Source of the DNA: Phycisphaerales bacterium
GTDB lineage: Bacteria; Planctomycetota; Phycisphaerae; Sedimentisphaerales; Anaerohalosphaeraceae
Direction: 5' to 3'
Assembly: GCA_011053245.1 (NCBI GenBank)
Contig: DRGS01000207.1
Coordinates: 1 to 45,564, forward strand
Length of the DNA stretch: 45,564 bases
A program made the translations under genes and the position numbers. Positions 9,447 through 17,919 of this stretch are shown piece by piece (position 1 is the stretch's first letter; every line of letters begins with the position of its first letter). The notes below the pieces were generated by a model. The model was not told where the DNA came from and did no database searches. It was given only the letters and a program-made list of their open reading frames with translations.

Positions 9447-10682
9447 ATGATGTTGATCAAAGAAATGAAAATGCCTTCATGCGTTTCATTTGACAGGTAC
9501 GAGCTTTCCGAGCAGATTTGTCCCAACTGCAATGGCCACGGTCTATCGGTGTTTTATACGGTCACAAATACGCCGGTTCATAGCTGCCTGTTGATGTCAT
9601 CAAAAGATGAGGCTCTGAACTATCCGACGGCGTCGCTTCAATTGGGTTTTTGCTGGAGGTGCGGGTTCGTTACAAATACGAAATTCGATCCAAAGGTTCA
9701 TGAGTATTCCTCACGTTACGAAGAGACTCAGGGCTTTTCAGAGTGCTTTAACACTTTCGCAAGTTCGCTGGCTGAGCGGATAATAAAAAAATATGGCATT
9801 TACAATAAGACGATCCTTGAGATAGGTTGCGGCAAGGGCCAGTTCCTGGCTACGATGTGCCGACTTGGCGATAACAAAGGGATTGGCATCGACCCTGCTT
9901 ATGTACCCGACCGTAATCCAGCACGAGATTTACAGGGAGTCGAGTTTATGCAGGAGTTCTACAGCGAAAAACACGCTGATATCGACGCCGATGTTATCTG
10001 CTGCCGCCATACGCTTGAACATATCGAACCTACATGGAAGTTTCTTACCATGCTGCGCAAGACCATCGGCCCCCGGCAAAAAACCCTGATCTTTTTCGAG
10101 GTGCCCGACGTAATGTGCGTACTTGAGGAAGGGCGGTTCTGGGATATTTATTACGAGCACTGCACCTACTTCACAGCAGGGTCGCTGGCAAAGTTATTCC
10201 GTGCGACGGGCTTTGACATTGACGATCTGTATTTGGATTATGACGGTCAATACATAATAGTTACCGCCTTTGCGACTGGCGGAACGAGCAGCCCGTATCT
10301 GGAAGAAGAAAAGGATATGCCGCATATGCTCAAAGCCATTGAGAATTTTCACGATAGATGTATCTACACCATAAACTACTGGCAAAACATGATCGGCAAG
10401 GACGCGCATCCCGCAGAAAAAATAGTTCTCTGGGGTTCCGGCTCAAAGGCTGTGGCGTTTCTTAATACGCTGGAAGTGAAAAACCAAATTGATCATGTGG
10501 TGGACATAAATCCCTATCGGCAGGGCAAGTACATACCCGGGACGGGCCAGAGGATCGTATCTCCTGAATTCCTCAAAGAATATCAACCCGATAAGGTGAT
10601 CATAATGAACCCTGTCTATCACGGTGAAATAGCCGAGATGATCGCCGATCTAAACGTAACGACGGAATTGCTTACCGTTTGA
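9447..10682 (+). CDS. C-methyltransferase family paralogue 2
   Basis: This 411-aa paralogue of its neighbours has an N-terminal zinc ribbon (CPNCNGHGLSVFY and CWRCGF), a SAM-binding motif ILEIGCGKGQFL near residue 130, DVICCRHTLEHIEP, and YYEHCTYFTAGSLAKLFR, which aligns with the catalytic HEH/YF block of NovU-like enzymes but reads YEHC. The C-terminal domain begins IVLWGSGSKAVAFLN and ends with VDINPYRQGKYIPGTGQ. The start has AGGGGAAAAG just upstream. Its divergence from the first paralogue suggests a different position or substrate, or a ketoreductase/epimerase-type role of the C-terminal domain. This is inference. Confidence 0.82.
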   Translation: MMLIKEMKMPSCVSFDRYELSEQICPNCNGHGLSVFYTVTNTPVHSCLLMSSKDEALNYPTASLQLGFCWRCGFVTNTKFDPKVHEYSSRYEETQGFSECFNTFASSLAERIIKKYGIYNKTILEIGCGKGQFLATMCRLGDNKGIGIDPAYVPDRNPARDLQGVEFMQEFYSEKHADIDADVICCRHTLEHIEPTWKFLTMLRKTIGPRQKTLIFFEVPDVMCVLEEGRFWDIYYEHCTYFTAGSLAKLFRATGFDIDDLYLDYDGQYIIVTAFATGGTSSPYLEEEKDMPHMLKAIENFHDRCIYTINYWQNMIGKDAHPAEKIVLWGSGSKAVAFLNTLEVKNQIDHVVDINPYRQGKYIPGTGQRIVSPEFLKEYQPDKVIIMNPVYHGEIAEMIADLNVTTELLTV

Positions 10683-10703
10683 TCACATGAGAAAGAAACA
10701 CCA

Positions 10704-11900
10704 ATGATCGAAGATGTTGTATTAACAAAACATAAGTGTCCCGCATGTGGCTGTGAGCCGATGGAGGTGTTCTTTGAGATAGACACCGTTCCGGTTTTCT
10801 GCAATGTACTTTATGACAATCCGCGCCAAGCCCGCCAAGCCGATACGGGTCGAATACATTTGGCCCACTGCAAGGATTGCCAGATCGTTTATAACGTGGC
10901 ATTTGACCCGGAGCTTGTGGAATACTGTCCGGCGTATGAGAATTCGCTTCATTATTCTCCGAGATTCCAACAGTACGCAAACGAGATCGCCAATGATCTT
11001 GTCAAACGCTACAAGCTATACAATAAAGACATCATTGAGATCGGCTGCGGTCAGGGTGATTTCCTCGCGATGCTTCAGCGGTTAGGAGGCAACAGAGCCG
11101 TCGGTTTCGATCCGAGTTACTGTAGTTTGCATAAAGAGCATTTGCAAAGTCTTGCCATCAAGATCATCTCGCAAGCCTATAGTCGCGCACATTCCGGCCA
11201 CCCAGCCGATTTTATATGTTGCAGGCATGTACTCGAACATGTTGACCGGCCCTATGATTTTCTGAGAAATATTTATGAAACCGTAGCCGAAAAAAAAGAT
11301 GCGATAGTTTACTTCGAGGTGCCGAATGTGCTCTTCACTCTCAAGGACGGAGCGATCTGGGATATAATTTATGAGCACTGTTCATACTTTACGCTTGGGT
11401 CGCTGGCAAATCTTTTCGTCAAAGTCGGTTTTGAACCTATCAATCTTAGCGAGCAATATGAAGGGCAGTTCATCAGTATCGAGGCACGGGCGGCAAGTAA
11501 TACGACCGCTACCGCAAAATTCTCTATCCCGCAAGCAGATACGAGATCCCTGGCCAGACAGTTCAAATATGCTTACGATGAAAAGGTTCTATCATGGCAT
11601 CGGCAGCTTTCCGTTTTGTCGGCAAGGAAACGGAGGATGGTTCTCTGGGGTGCCGGATCCAAGGGCGTCAGCTTCTTGAATGTTTTAGATGTCTCCGATG
11701 AGCAGATCGAATATGTTGTCGATGTCAATCCGCGTAAGCAGGGGCGATTCATAGCAGGTACAGCGCAGCAGATCATATCGCCCGACCAGTTAAAGTCATG
11801 CCGCCCGGATGTGATTATCGTGATGAATCCAGTCTACCGTGCCGAGATCGAAAGACTCTTAGATGAACTCGGCGTCAAAGCAGATGTAATGATAGCTTGA
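10704..11900 (+). CDS. C-methyltransferase family paralogue 3
   Basis: This 398-aa protein is clearly the sister of the preceding gene: zinc ribbon (CPACGCEPMEVFF and CKDCQIVYN), SAM motif DIIEIGCGQGDFLAML, FICCRHVLEHVDRP, YEHCSYFTLGSLANLF and the C-terminal MVLWGAGSKGVSFLNVL plus VDVNPRKQGRFIAGTAQQ. The two genes share these landmarks in the same order, so they arose by tandem duplication. It starts 21 bases after the previous stop. The pair could make a multiply methylated sugar or act as a heteromer; the sequence alone cannot separate these. Confidence 0.82.
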   Translation: MIEDVVLTKHKCPACGCEPMEVFFEIDTVPVFCNVLYDNPRQARQADTGRIHLAHCKDCQIVYNVAFDPELVEYCPAYENSLHYSPRFQQYANEIANDLVKRYKLYNKDIIEIGCGQGDFLAMLQRLGGNRAVGFDPSYCSLHKEHLQSLAIKIISQAYSRAHSGHPADFICCRHVLEHVDRPYDFLRNIYETVAEKKDAIVYFEVPNVLFTLKDGAIWDIIYEHCSYFTLGSLANLFVKVGFEPINLSEQYEGQFISIEARAASNTTATAKFSIPQADTRSLARQFKYAYDEKVLSWHRQLSVLSARKRRMVLWGAGSKGVSFLNVLDVSDEQIEYVVDVNPRKQGRFIAGTAQQIISPDQLKSCRPDVIIVMNPVYRAEIERLLDELGVKADVMIA

Positions 11901-11920
11901 TATTCCATGGGTATCAGCAA

Positions 11921-13843
11921 ATGATTACCAACACAAACGAAATAAAAGCTCCTGATATTGAAGACGCTAAGGTGCTGATCCTTGCAGGGGATAAGAAGTT
12001 TGGAAAACACGACATTGCCGGGCATTTCAACAGGGCACTATGGCCGATAGTTGACAGACCCGTTCTTGAGCATTTGATCGAACAGCTCACAAGCCAGGGC
12101 GCAAGGCATTTTGTTGTGTGTTCTCAGAATCAGTGTCAGCAGTTAAAGGATGCACTCAACTTGCCTGACGATCTGGATGTGCAATTTCATCAGGACGCTC
12201 TTGCCCGCGGGACCGCCGGGTGCATGAAAGACGCCGCAGACACAGATCGCGAGCAAGTAATGATCGTTCTAAGTGCCTGTACCATTGTGCCTCCTGATAT
12301 TCGTCAGGTTCTAAGCAGTCATACCGAGGCGAAAGTTGATATGACAGTTGTATTCAACAAGCCGGTCAATGCTTCCGGATCATTACCCGAAGTCACTCCG
12401 GTTTATGCCTGTAACAGTTCGATCCTGAAATACGTCCCGGAAAATGGATTCTTCGATCTGAAGGAAGGTCTGCTTCCAGAACTTATCGGCAAGGGCCATT
12501 CAATAAATGCCTTGACGATTTCCGGTTGGACGGAAGGCTTTGTAACATGGAGCGAATATCTCGCTGAAGTGTCAGTATTACTTGAAGATAATGACATGCT
12601 GGTACCATTCCTGCCGGCAGAGTTAAAACCGGATGAAAACGGTGTATACATAAGCTCCGAGGCAACGGTCGATCCAACTGCCCGAGTATATGGACCGGCA
12701 GTCATTTGCAAAGGTGCCCGGGTTTCTGCCGACGCGGTCATTTTAGGCCCGGCGGTACTCGGTGAAAATGTCATGGTCGCCAGCGGTACTCTGATCGAAA
12801 ACAGCATATTGTGGGCAGGCGCAAATGTCGCTGGCGATTGTGAGATACAAGGCTGTGTCATTGAGCAGGATGTGGTTGTTCCCTCCGGCAGGATCATTAG
12901 AGATGAATCGGTAACCAGAGGCGCCTGCGGCAAAATAGCTGTCGGTTTCAGCGGTGCCGTATCCAGGTTAAGAACCAGTCCGCAAGTTGCCGCCGCTATT
13001 ATGGGATCGATTCTCATGACCGTATTTGTCTGGTCATACTGGCAGGTGATTGCGGACCTGTGGCATATATGGATGGGCAGCGATGAGTACTCAAGCGGAA
13101 TGCTTGTACCCATTATCGCGGCGTACATCCTGTGGAGCAGACGCCAAAAACTCAGTTGCTGCAAGATCGGACCGTGTCTATACGCCGCCTTTATATTCGT
13201 CGCGGCCCAGTTGATGAGAGCCTTTGGATTGTATTATATGTATTCGTCCGCGGAGAGATTGTCCATGGTCGTTAGTTTTATTTCGATAATTCTGTTAATA
13301 GGAGGAGTCAGCCTCTTCGCCAAAATATGGCCGGTACTGTTATTTATGTGCCTGATGCTGCCCCTGCCTGTCTCTGTGCACTCTGCGGTTATGTTGCCAT
13401 TGCAGAATATGGCGACATCTTCAGCGGTATTCTGCCTTGAAGTTTTTGGGCTTACGGTTACCCGTCAGGGAAACTTGATACATCTAAACGATGTCACCGT
13501 GGCGGTCTCGGAAGCGTGTAACGGACTGCGAATGGTTATGGCCTTTTTCGTAATAACCGCCTTGCTGGTACTTCTGGTCAAGAGAACATGGTGGGAAAAA
13601 TTGATCGTACTTGTTTCTGCATTGCCCGTTGCGTTGATTTGTAATTCGGTGAGGTTGACAGTTACATCGATCGTGTTCATGTTCATCGATGGCCGGAGAT
13701 GGGAAGGGCTGTTTCATGATTTTGGGGGATACGCGATGATGCCTTTGGCTATAACTATTTTAGTAGCCGAGTTGTGGCTGCTGGACAAACTTTTCAGAGT
13801 AGACGGTCAGGTATTGCAAATAGTCTATGCTAAGAAAAACTGA
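11921..13843 (+). CDS. Exosortase fused to degenerate nucleotidyltransferase and left-handed beta-helix
   Basis: This 640-aa protein has three parts. Residues 1-235 resemble a sugar-phosphate nucleotidyltransferase, but the usual GGxGTRxxPLT loop reads LAGDKKFGKHDIAGHFNRAL, so catalysis is doubtful. Residues about 240-340 are hexapeptide repeats (VDPTARVYGPAVICKGARV, ENSILWAGANV) forming an LbH coil. Residues about 355-640 are a polytopic exosortase with the family triad: C533 in VSEACNGLRMV, R578 in NSVRLT and H599 in LFHDFGGYA. Exosortases cleave PEP-CTERM tails at the membrane. The ATG at 11921 was chosen; the frame also opens with TTG at 11897 overlapping the upstream stop. The protein at 22852 is the evident candidate substrate. 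The fusion is unusual. Confidence 0.9.
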   Translation: MITNTNEIKAPDIEDAKVLILAGDKKFGKHDIAGHFNRALWPIVDRPVLEHLIEQLTSQGARHFVVCSQNQCQQLKDALNLPDDLDVQFHQDALARGTAGCMKDAADTDREQVMIVLSACTIVPPDIRQVLSSHTEAKVDMTVVFNKPVNASGSLPEVTPVYACNSSILKYVPENGFFDLKEGLLPELIGKGHSINALTISGWTEGFVTWSEYLAEVSVLLEDNDMLVPFLPAELKPDENGVYISSEATVDPTARVYGPAVICKGARVSADAVILGPAVLGENVMVASGTLIENSILWAGANVAGDCEIQGCVIEQDVVVPSGRIIRDESVTRGACGKIAVGFSGAVSRLRTSPQVAAAIMGSILMTVFVWSYWQVIADLWHIWMGSDEYSSGMLVPIIAAYILWSRRQKLSCCKIGPCLYAAFIFVAAQLMRAFGLYYMYSSAERLSMVVSFISIILLIGGVSLFAKIWPVLLFMCLMLPLPVSVHSAVMLPLQNMATSSAVFCLEVFGLTVTRQGNLIHLNDVTVAVSEACNGLRMVMAFFVITALLVLLVKRTWWEKLIVLVSALPVALICNSVRLTVTSIVFMFIDGRRWEGLFHDFGGYAMMPLAITILVAELWLLDKLFRVDGQVLQIVYAKKN

Positions 13844-13863
13844 AATATTTAAGGGGATACAAA

Positions 13864-16173
13864 ATGAATGACCAGAGAAGATTCGATGCGGTTAACCAAA
13901 GGCAGTACCTTGCGAGCTTTGAAAGGCCCGCAGTTGACCATGCTAACCAGAATACGAGTGTCATGGTACCTATCATGAGGCGATGGAAGCTGGTGTTTTT
14001 CGTTTTCATATTTTTGTGCGCAGCGACGATCCCCTTTATATGGTCTTTTGTCAAACCAACTTTTGAGGTTACCGGCGCCATACGCGTTGCGCCCATCCTG
14101 ACGAATATCATGTCCGGAGAACATGATCGTGGTGAAATATCCAATTACCATAGTTTCATGAACACACAGGCGGTGATGATAACCAGCGGCAAAGTTGTTG
14201 AAAGGGTTGCCGACGACCTTTCAACTAAGGATTTGAAGTTTTTCGCAGAGGCTTCTATGAGTATTATCGACAAGATGGGATTGACTCTGACCAAAACGAC
14301 GCAGACAGTGGAACCTGCCGCCGTTCTTAAACAGGCCATAGCCAACGAAACCATTATCGCCCACTCCTCTCAGGACACGGAACTGATCATGATAACGATT
14401 GAATGGCACGATGTCAAAGAGGCCCAGCAGATCGTAGATTCTTTCATCAACTCCTACATGGCCGTCGAGGTTTCCACTTCGATACAGGGTGAGGACAGAA
14501 CGATCAGTGTTCTCGAAGAAGAGCGAAGGGTCTTAGCTGAAAACATGCAGCGGCAGCGGCATGATATTCTTGAAATGGGCAAAGAGTACGGAGACACGGC
14601 ATTGGGGACGCGACATGAGATGAAGATGGAACGCGTGGCACGACTGCTGAGTGAATTGACCGAATTAGAGGCAGAGAGAATACATCTCGAAGCCAAGATA
14701 CCTGTATTGGAACAGACCCAGGGCAACTATAGCATTACGTCCGATGAGTTGATGCAGATACGCCAGCAGTACATCAACAGCGATCCGATGATAAGGGTAC
14801 TTACGACGAACATCGTCGAATTGGATCAGGCGCTTATTATTGCCAGGCAGAGACTTACCGCAACCAACCCGGAATTAAGGTTGAAGGAAAACCTCTTAGC
14901 TACATTACAGAGCAAACTCGATGAACAGATAGCAAAGACCGGCAAAATGTGTGACGATATGTTAGCCGAGAGGGCGACCAACTCCGGGAAAAAGGAACTT
15001 GCCGCTGCTCGTATCCAATTGCAGCAAACCGCAGCGCATGAAAAACGTTTCGATGAGATACTTTCCAAGGAAGATACCGAGACCATCGAGTTAGGGCGAA
15101 AGCAGTTGGCGATACAGGAGATGCAGGAGCAGCTTGCACTGACGAAAGAGACCTATGGTGCTATCCGAAGAAGGATACAGGAGTTGAATATGGAGAAGAA
15201 ACGCCCGGCGAGAATATCCGTAGCATACAAAGCAGAGGTCATTCCGATAACCGATAAACGGATAAAGCTGACACTGGCGGCATTGATGGGAGCTTTTGCA
15301 CTATCCTTTATGGCCGCACTGTTAAGAGACAAAGCCGATACGAGTCTTACCTGCCCGGACGACATCGTAAAACGAGTGGGCGTAAAGATAATAGGAACTA
15401 CCACCTGTACCAAACATGTAAGCAGGCCGCTGTTGGCCCAGCAATTGTCCGACGATTACCAGACGATACGTGCCAACCTCGAATTGCTAAATGGCGATGA
15501 CTTAACAAGGATCATAGCTGTTACAAGTCCGGGCATGGGCGAAGGTAAAACGACGTTTGCGTTGAATCTGGCTACGAGTTTCGCGCAGAAAGGCGAGAAG
15601 GTACTGCTGATAGACGGCGACCTGCGCAAACCCGGTATCGCGCAAACATTGAACATACCAAAGGAACTGCGAGGGCTTCAGGATCTGCTTTTCGGTAAAC
15701 CCCTCGCCGAGTCGGTTTACAGGATAGGTTCTACCGGCCTGGATATTCTCGCTGCCGACAGCAGAAATGTCTCGGACGCGCTCAATCTCCTTTCGCAGAA
15801 GAACACGGCACAATGTATAAGGCAGGCAAGTTTGGCCTATGACAGGGTTGTGATCGATACTCCCCCGATACTTGCGTTCCCGGACGCACTCGTCTGGTCC
15901 AAAATAGCCGGGTCGGCAATTCTTACCAGTTTTGCAAAGCACACTTCCAGACCGGAACTGCGAGAAGCCATCACAAGGCTCGAACAGATAGGCGTCACCA
16001 TTCTTGGTACGGTACTGCACAATGTCAATATGTCCAATAGTTATCACCAATATGGTTATGGTTACAATGCCGCCGGCAATAATAAAAGTCACGGCCACAC
16101 TCAGAACCGAAGAAAGATGCTGCTGCTGACAGCGAAAGTAGCCAAAATAAATGCTGCCGCAGTAAAGGTTTAA
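13864..16173 (+). CDS. Wzz-type chain-length regulator fused to BY-kinase
   Basis: This 769-aa protein combines a Wzz domain and a bacterial tyrosine kinase of the CpsD/CapB type, as in Wzc. A first membrane helix lies near residues 43-62 (FFVFIFLCAATIPFIWSF), followed by a long periplasmic coiled-coil region (about 200-440), and a second helix near residue 475. The cytoplasmic kinase has Walker A SPGMGEGKTT with K562, the A' motif LLIDGDLRKPG and Walker B VVIDTPPIL. The C-terminal tail is rich in tyrosine (SYHQYGYGYN), the usual autophosphorylation cluster. It controls polymer length and export. AAGGGG lies upstream of the start. Confidence 0.93.
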   Translation: MNDQRRFDAVNQRQYLASFERPAVDHANQNTSVMVPIMRRWKLVFFVFIFLCAATIPFIWSFVKPTFEVTGAIRVAPILTNIMSGEHDRGEISNYHSFMNTQAVMITSGKVVERVADDLSTKDLKFFAEASMSIIDKMGLTLTKTTQTVEPAAVLKQAIANETIIAHSSQDTELIMITIEWHDVKEAQQIVDSFINSYMAVEVSTSIQGEDRTISVLEEERRVLAENMQRQRHDILEMGKEYGDTALGTRHEMKMERVARLLSELTELEAERIHLEAKIPVLEQTQGNYSITSDELMQIRQQYINSDPMIRVLTTNIVELDQALIIARQRLTATNPELRLKENLLATLQSKLDEQIAKTGKMCDDMLAERATNSGKKELAAARIQLQQTAAHEKRFDEILSKEDTETIELGRKQLAIQEMQEQLALTKETYGAIRRRIQELNMEKKRPARISVAYKAEVIPITDKRIKLTLAALMGAFALSFMAALLRDKADTSLTCPDDIVKRVGVKIIGTTTCTKHVSRPLLAQQLSDDYQTIRANLELLNGDDLTRIIAVTSPGMGEGKTTFALNLATSFAQKGEKVLLIDGDLRKPGIAQTLNIPKELRGLQDLLFGKPLAESVYRIGSTGLDILAADSRNVSDALNLLSQKNTAQCIRQASLAYDRVVIDTPPILAFPDALVWSKIAGSAILTSFAKHTSRPELREAITRLEQIGVTILGTVLHNVNMSNSYHQYGYGYNAAGNNKSHGHTQNRRKMLLLTAKVAKINAAAVKV

Positions 16174-16188
16174 TCGAAGTGATAGGAA

Positions 16189-17892
16189 ATGGGGCACACA
16201 TTGCGAGAGCGCATATCAGAATTGATTATTTTCCATAAGACCGATGGCGAGGCAGGAAAACGAAACGACCTGCTAAAATCCGTCATTTCGAGCAAGACTC
16301 TCTCGGTTTTGGCTTACGGCGGACCAACGCACCGCTCACCTTCCGGTCGCGCCCGCGATATGACTATGGCGATCCCCGAAGATTGGGCCGTTGAACCGGC
16401 GTTGACGGATGTCGATGTCCTTCGGTATGATAGCTCTGTTGAAATACCTGAACGCTTCATGGTGGCAAGCAGGGCAGGCGGCTATCTCCTCATTTCAAAT
16501 GGAGCCTTCCATGTCTCGCCGGACCAAGACAGCCTGAAAACGCTGCTTACCACTTCGTCTGCGGATGTCATAGCGATAAACACTTATGGCCAGTCGCAGT
16601 CATATCACGAAAATATGTCCATGGCTGCGGATAACCGAATAGCCGGTTTCCGAAGGTTTTATTTCGGATCGATCACCCCGTTACCGCTGTCTGCAGACTG
16701 GCCCCAATTGATGTTCGTCAGGTTATCCATACTTGAAAAGTTATTGATCCGCGGACAATTGACAGTTTGCTTCAAAGAGTTTGTCGAAAGAGGTCACTTA
16801 CATTCGCTGAACTTTCAATGCTTTAGTATAAGTGGAGATATGATGGATCTGCGGTCCGAGGGTGGGTTGTTGAGATTGGTTACAGGCAGGCTGAGTTCGT
16901 ACAATTCCCGGTCGCGTAACAATAGCATGCACCATTACGGACATAGAGCTAAAAGAGATGAAAGTGCGATATCGGCATCGGCTAAAGTGTTCGGAGAAGT
17001 ACTCATGGGCAAAAATGTTACTATCGCCGACAAAGCAATCGTAGCAGGTCCTGCAATAATTGGCGATAATGTTGCTATCGGCGCAGGTGCCGTGGTACGC
17101 TCTACGATAATCGGTCCGGGTGTTTCCATAGCTCGCGGCTCTGTGATACAAAACCATGTGCTGACGGCTACAGAGTCGAACATACGGGAAGTTGCCGACG
17201 ACACCGCTAACAATCATATAAAATTTGATAGTGACGACAGTTGCAATGACCACAGCAACTTTCGCCAATGGCCAAAATTTTCCTATGTCCGGTTCGGCAA
17301 ACGAATATTCGATATTGCAGCATCGACAATAGTACTGACTTTGTTCGCGCCATTTTTCCCACTGATCGCCATTGCCGTCAAGTTAAACTCGCCGGGGCCC
17401 GTATTCTACAAGGATCGCCGACAGGGAATGCATGGCAAAGACATAAACTGCCTCAAGTTCAGAAGCATGGTCGTAAGCGCAGACAAAATACAGGAAAAGT
17501 TAAGAGGGACAAACCAGGTTGACGGGCCGCAGTTCAAGATGGAACACGACCCGAGGATAACAGCGGTAGGAAGGTTCCTGCGAGAGACATATATCGATGA
17601 GATACCACAGTTTATCAATGTCCTGCTCGGACAAATGAGTACGGTCGGCCCGAGGCCCTCACCTGAGAAGGAAAATCGCCTCTGTCCGGCATGGAGGGAC
17701 GCAAGGCTCTCCGTCAGACCGGGTATCACCGGCCTCTGGCAGGTCCGTAGAACGCGATTGCCCGGACGCGATTTCCAGGAATGGATACTTTACGACACTA
17801 AATATGTAAGGGATCTGTCGTGGCAGCTTGACATGCGAATATGCTGGGATACAGCGAAAAAACTCGTTTCAACTTTTTTCAATCAATTCTGA
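16189..17892 (+). CDS. Undecaprenyl-phosphate sugar phosphotransferase with nucleotidyltransferase-like and LbH N-terminus
   Basis: The C-terminal third (about residues 365-567) is a bacterial sugar transferase of the WbaP/PglC type: FGKRIFDIAAS followed by a membrane hairpin, SPGPVFYKDRRQG, CLKFRSMV, LRETYIDEIPQFINVLLG, STVGPRPSPE and RPGITGLWQV. It transfers a sugar-1-phosphate to undecaprenyl phosphate and starts glycan assembly. Instead of the usual four-helix CoA-binding-like N-terminus, the first 250 residues look like a worn nucleotidyltransferase domain, followed by hexapeptide repeats (about 262-330, e.g. KVFGEVLMGKNVTIADKAIV). The same order precedes the exosortase at 11921, and the segments before the LbH (VERGHLHSLNFQCFSISG versus IGKGHSINALTISG) look homologous. 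GATAGGA lies upstream of the ATG. Confidence 0.88.
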   Translation: MGHTLRERISELIIFHKTDGEAGKRNDLLKSVISSKTLSVLAYGGPTHRSPSGRARDMTMAIPEDWAVEPALTDVDVLRYDSSVEIPERFMVASRAGGYLLISNGAFHVSPDQDSLKTLLTTSSADVIAINTYGQSQSYHENMSMAADNRIAGFRRFYFGSITPLPLSADWPQLMFVRLSILEKLLIRGQLTVCFKEFVERGHLHSLNFQCFSISGDMMDLRSEGGLLRLVTGRLSSYNSRSRNNSMHHYGHRAKRDESAISASAKVFGEVLMGKNVTIADKAIVAGPAIIGDNVAIGAGAVVRSTIIGPGVSIARGSVIQNHVLTATESNIREVADDTANNHIKFDSDDSCNDHSNFRQWPKFSYVRFGKRIFDIAASTIVLTLFAPFFPLIAIAVKLNSPGPVFYKDRRQGMHGKDINCLKFRSMVVSADKIQEKLRGTNQVDGPQFKMEHDPRITAVGRFLRETYIDEIPQFINVLLGQMSTVGPRPSPEKENRLCPAWRDARLSVRPGITGLWQVRRTRLPGRDFQEWILYDTKYVRDLSWQLDMRICWDTAKKLVSTFFNQF

Positions 17893-17919
17893 TATTTTTT
17901 TTATGAAGGGACAATGATT

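Noticed and set aside
12403..13164. 253-aa open frame on the minus strand
   Set aside because: It is antisense to the LbH part of the exosortase fusion; the Ser/Thr/Pro-rich product is a typical shadow.
15502..16197. 231-aa open frame on the minus strand
   Set aside because: It lies antisense to the BY-kinase domain, which has clear motifs; the antisense product has no recognisable domain.
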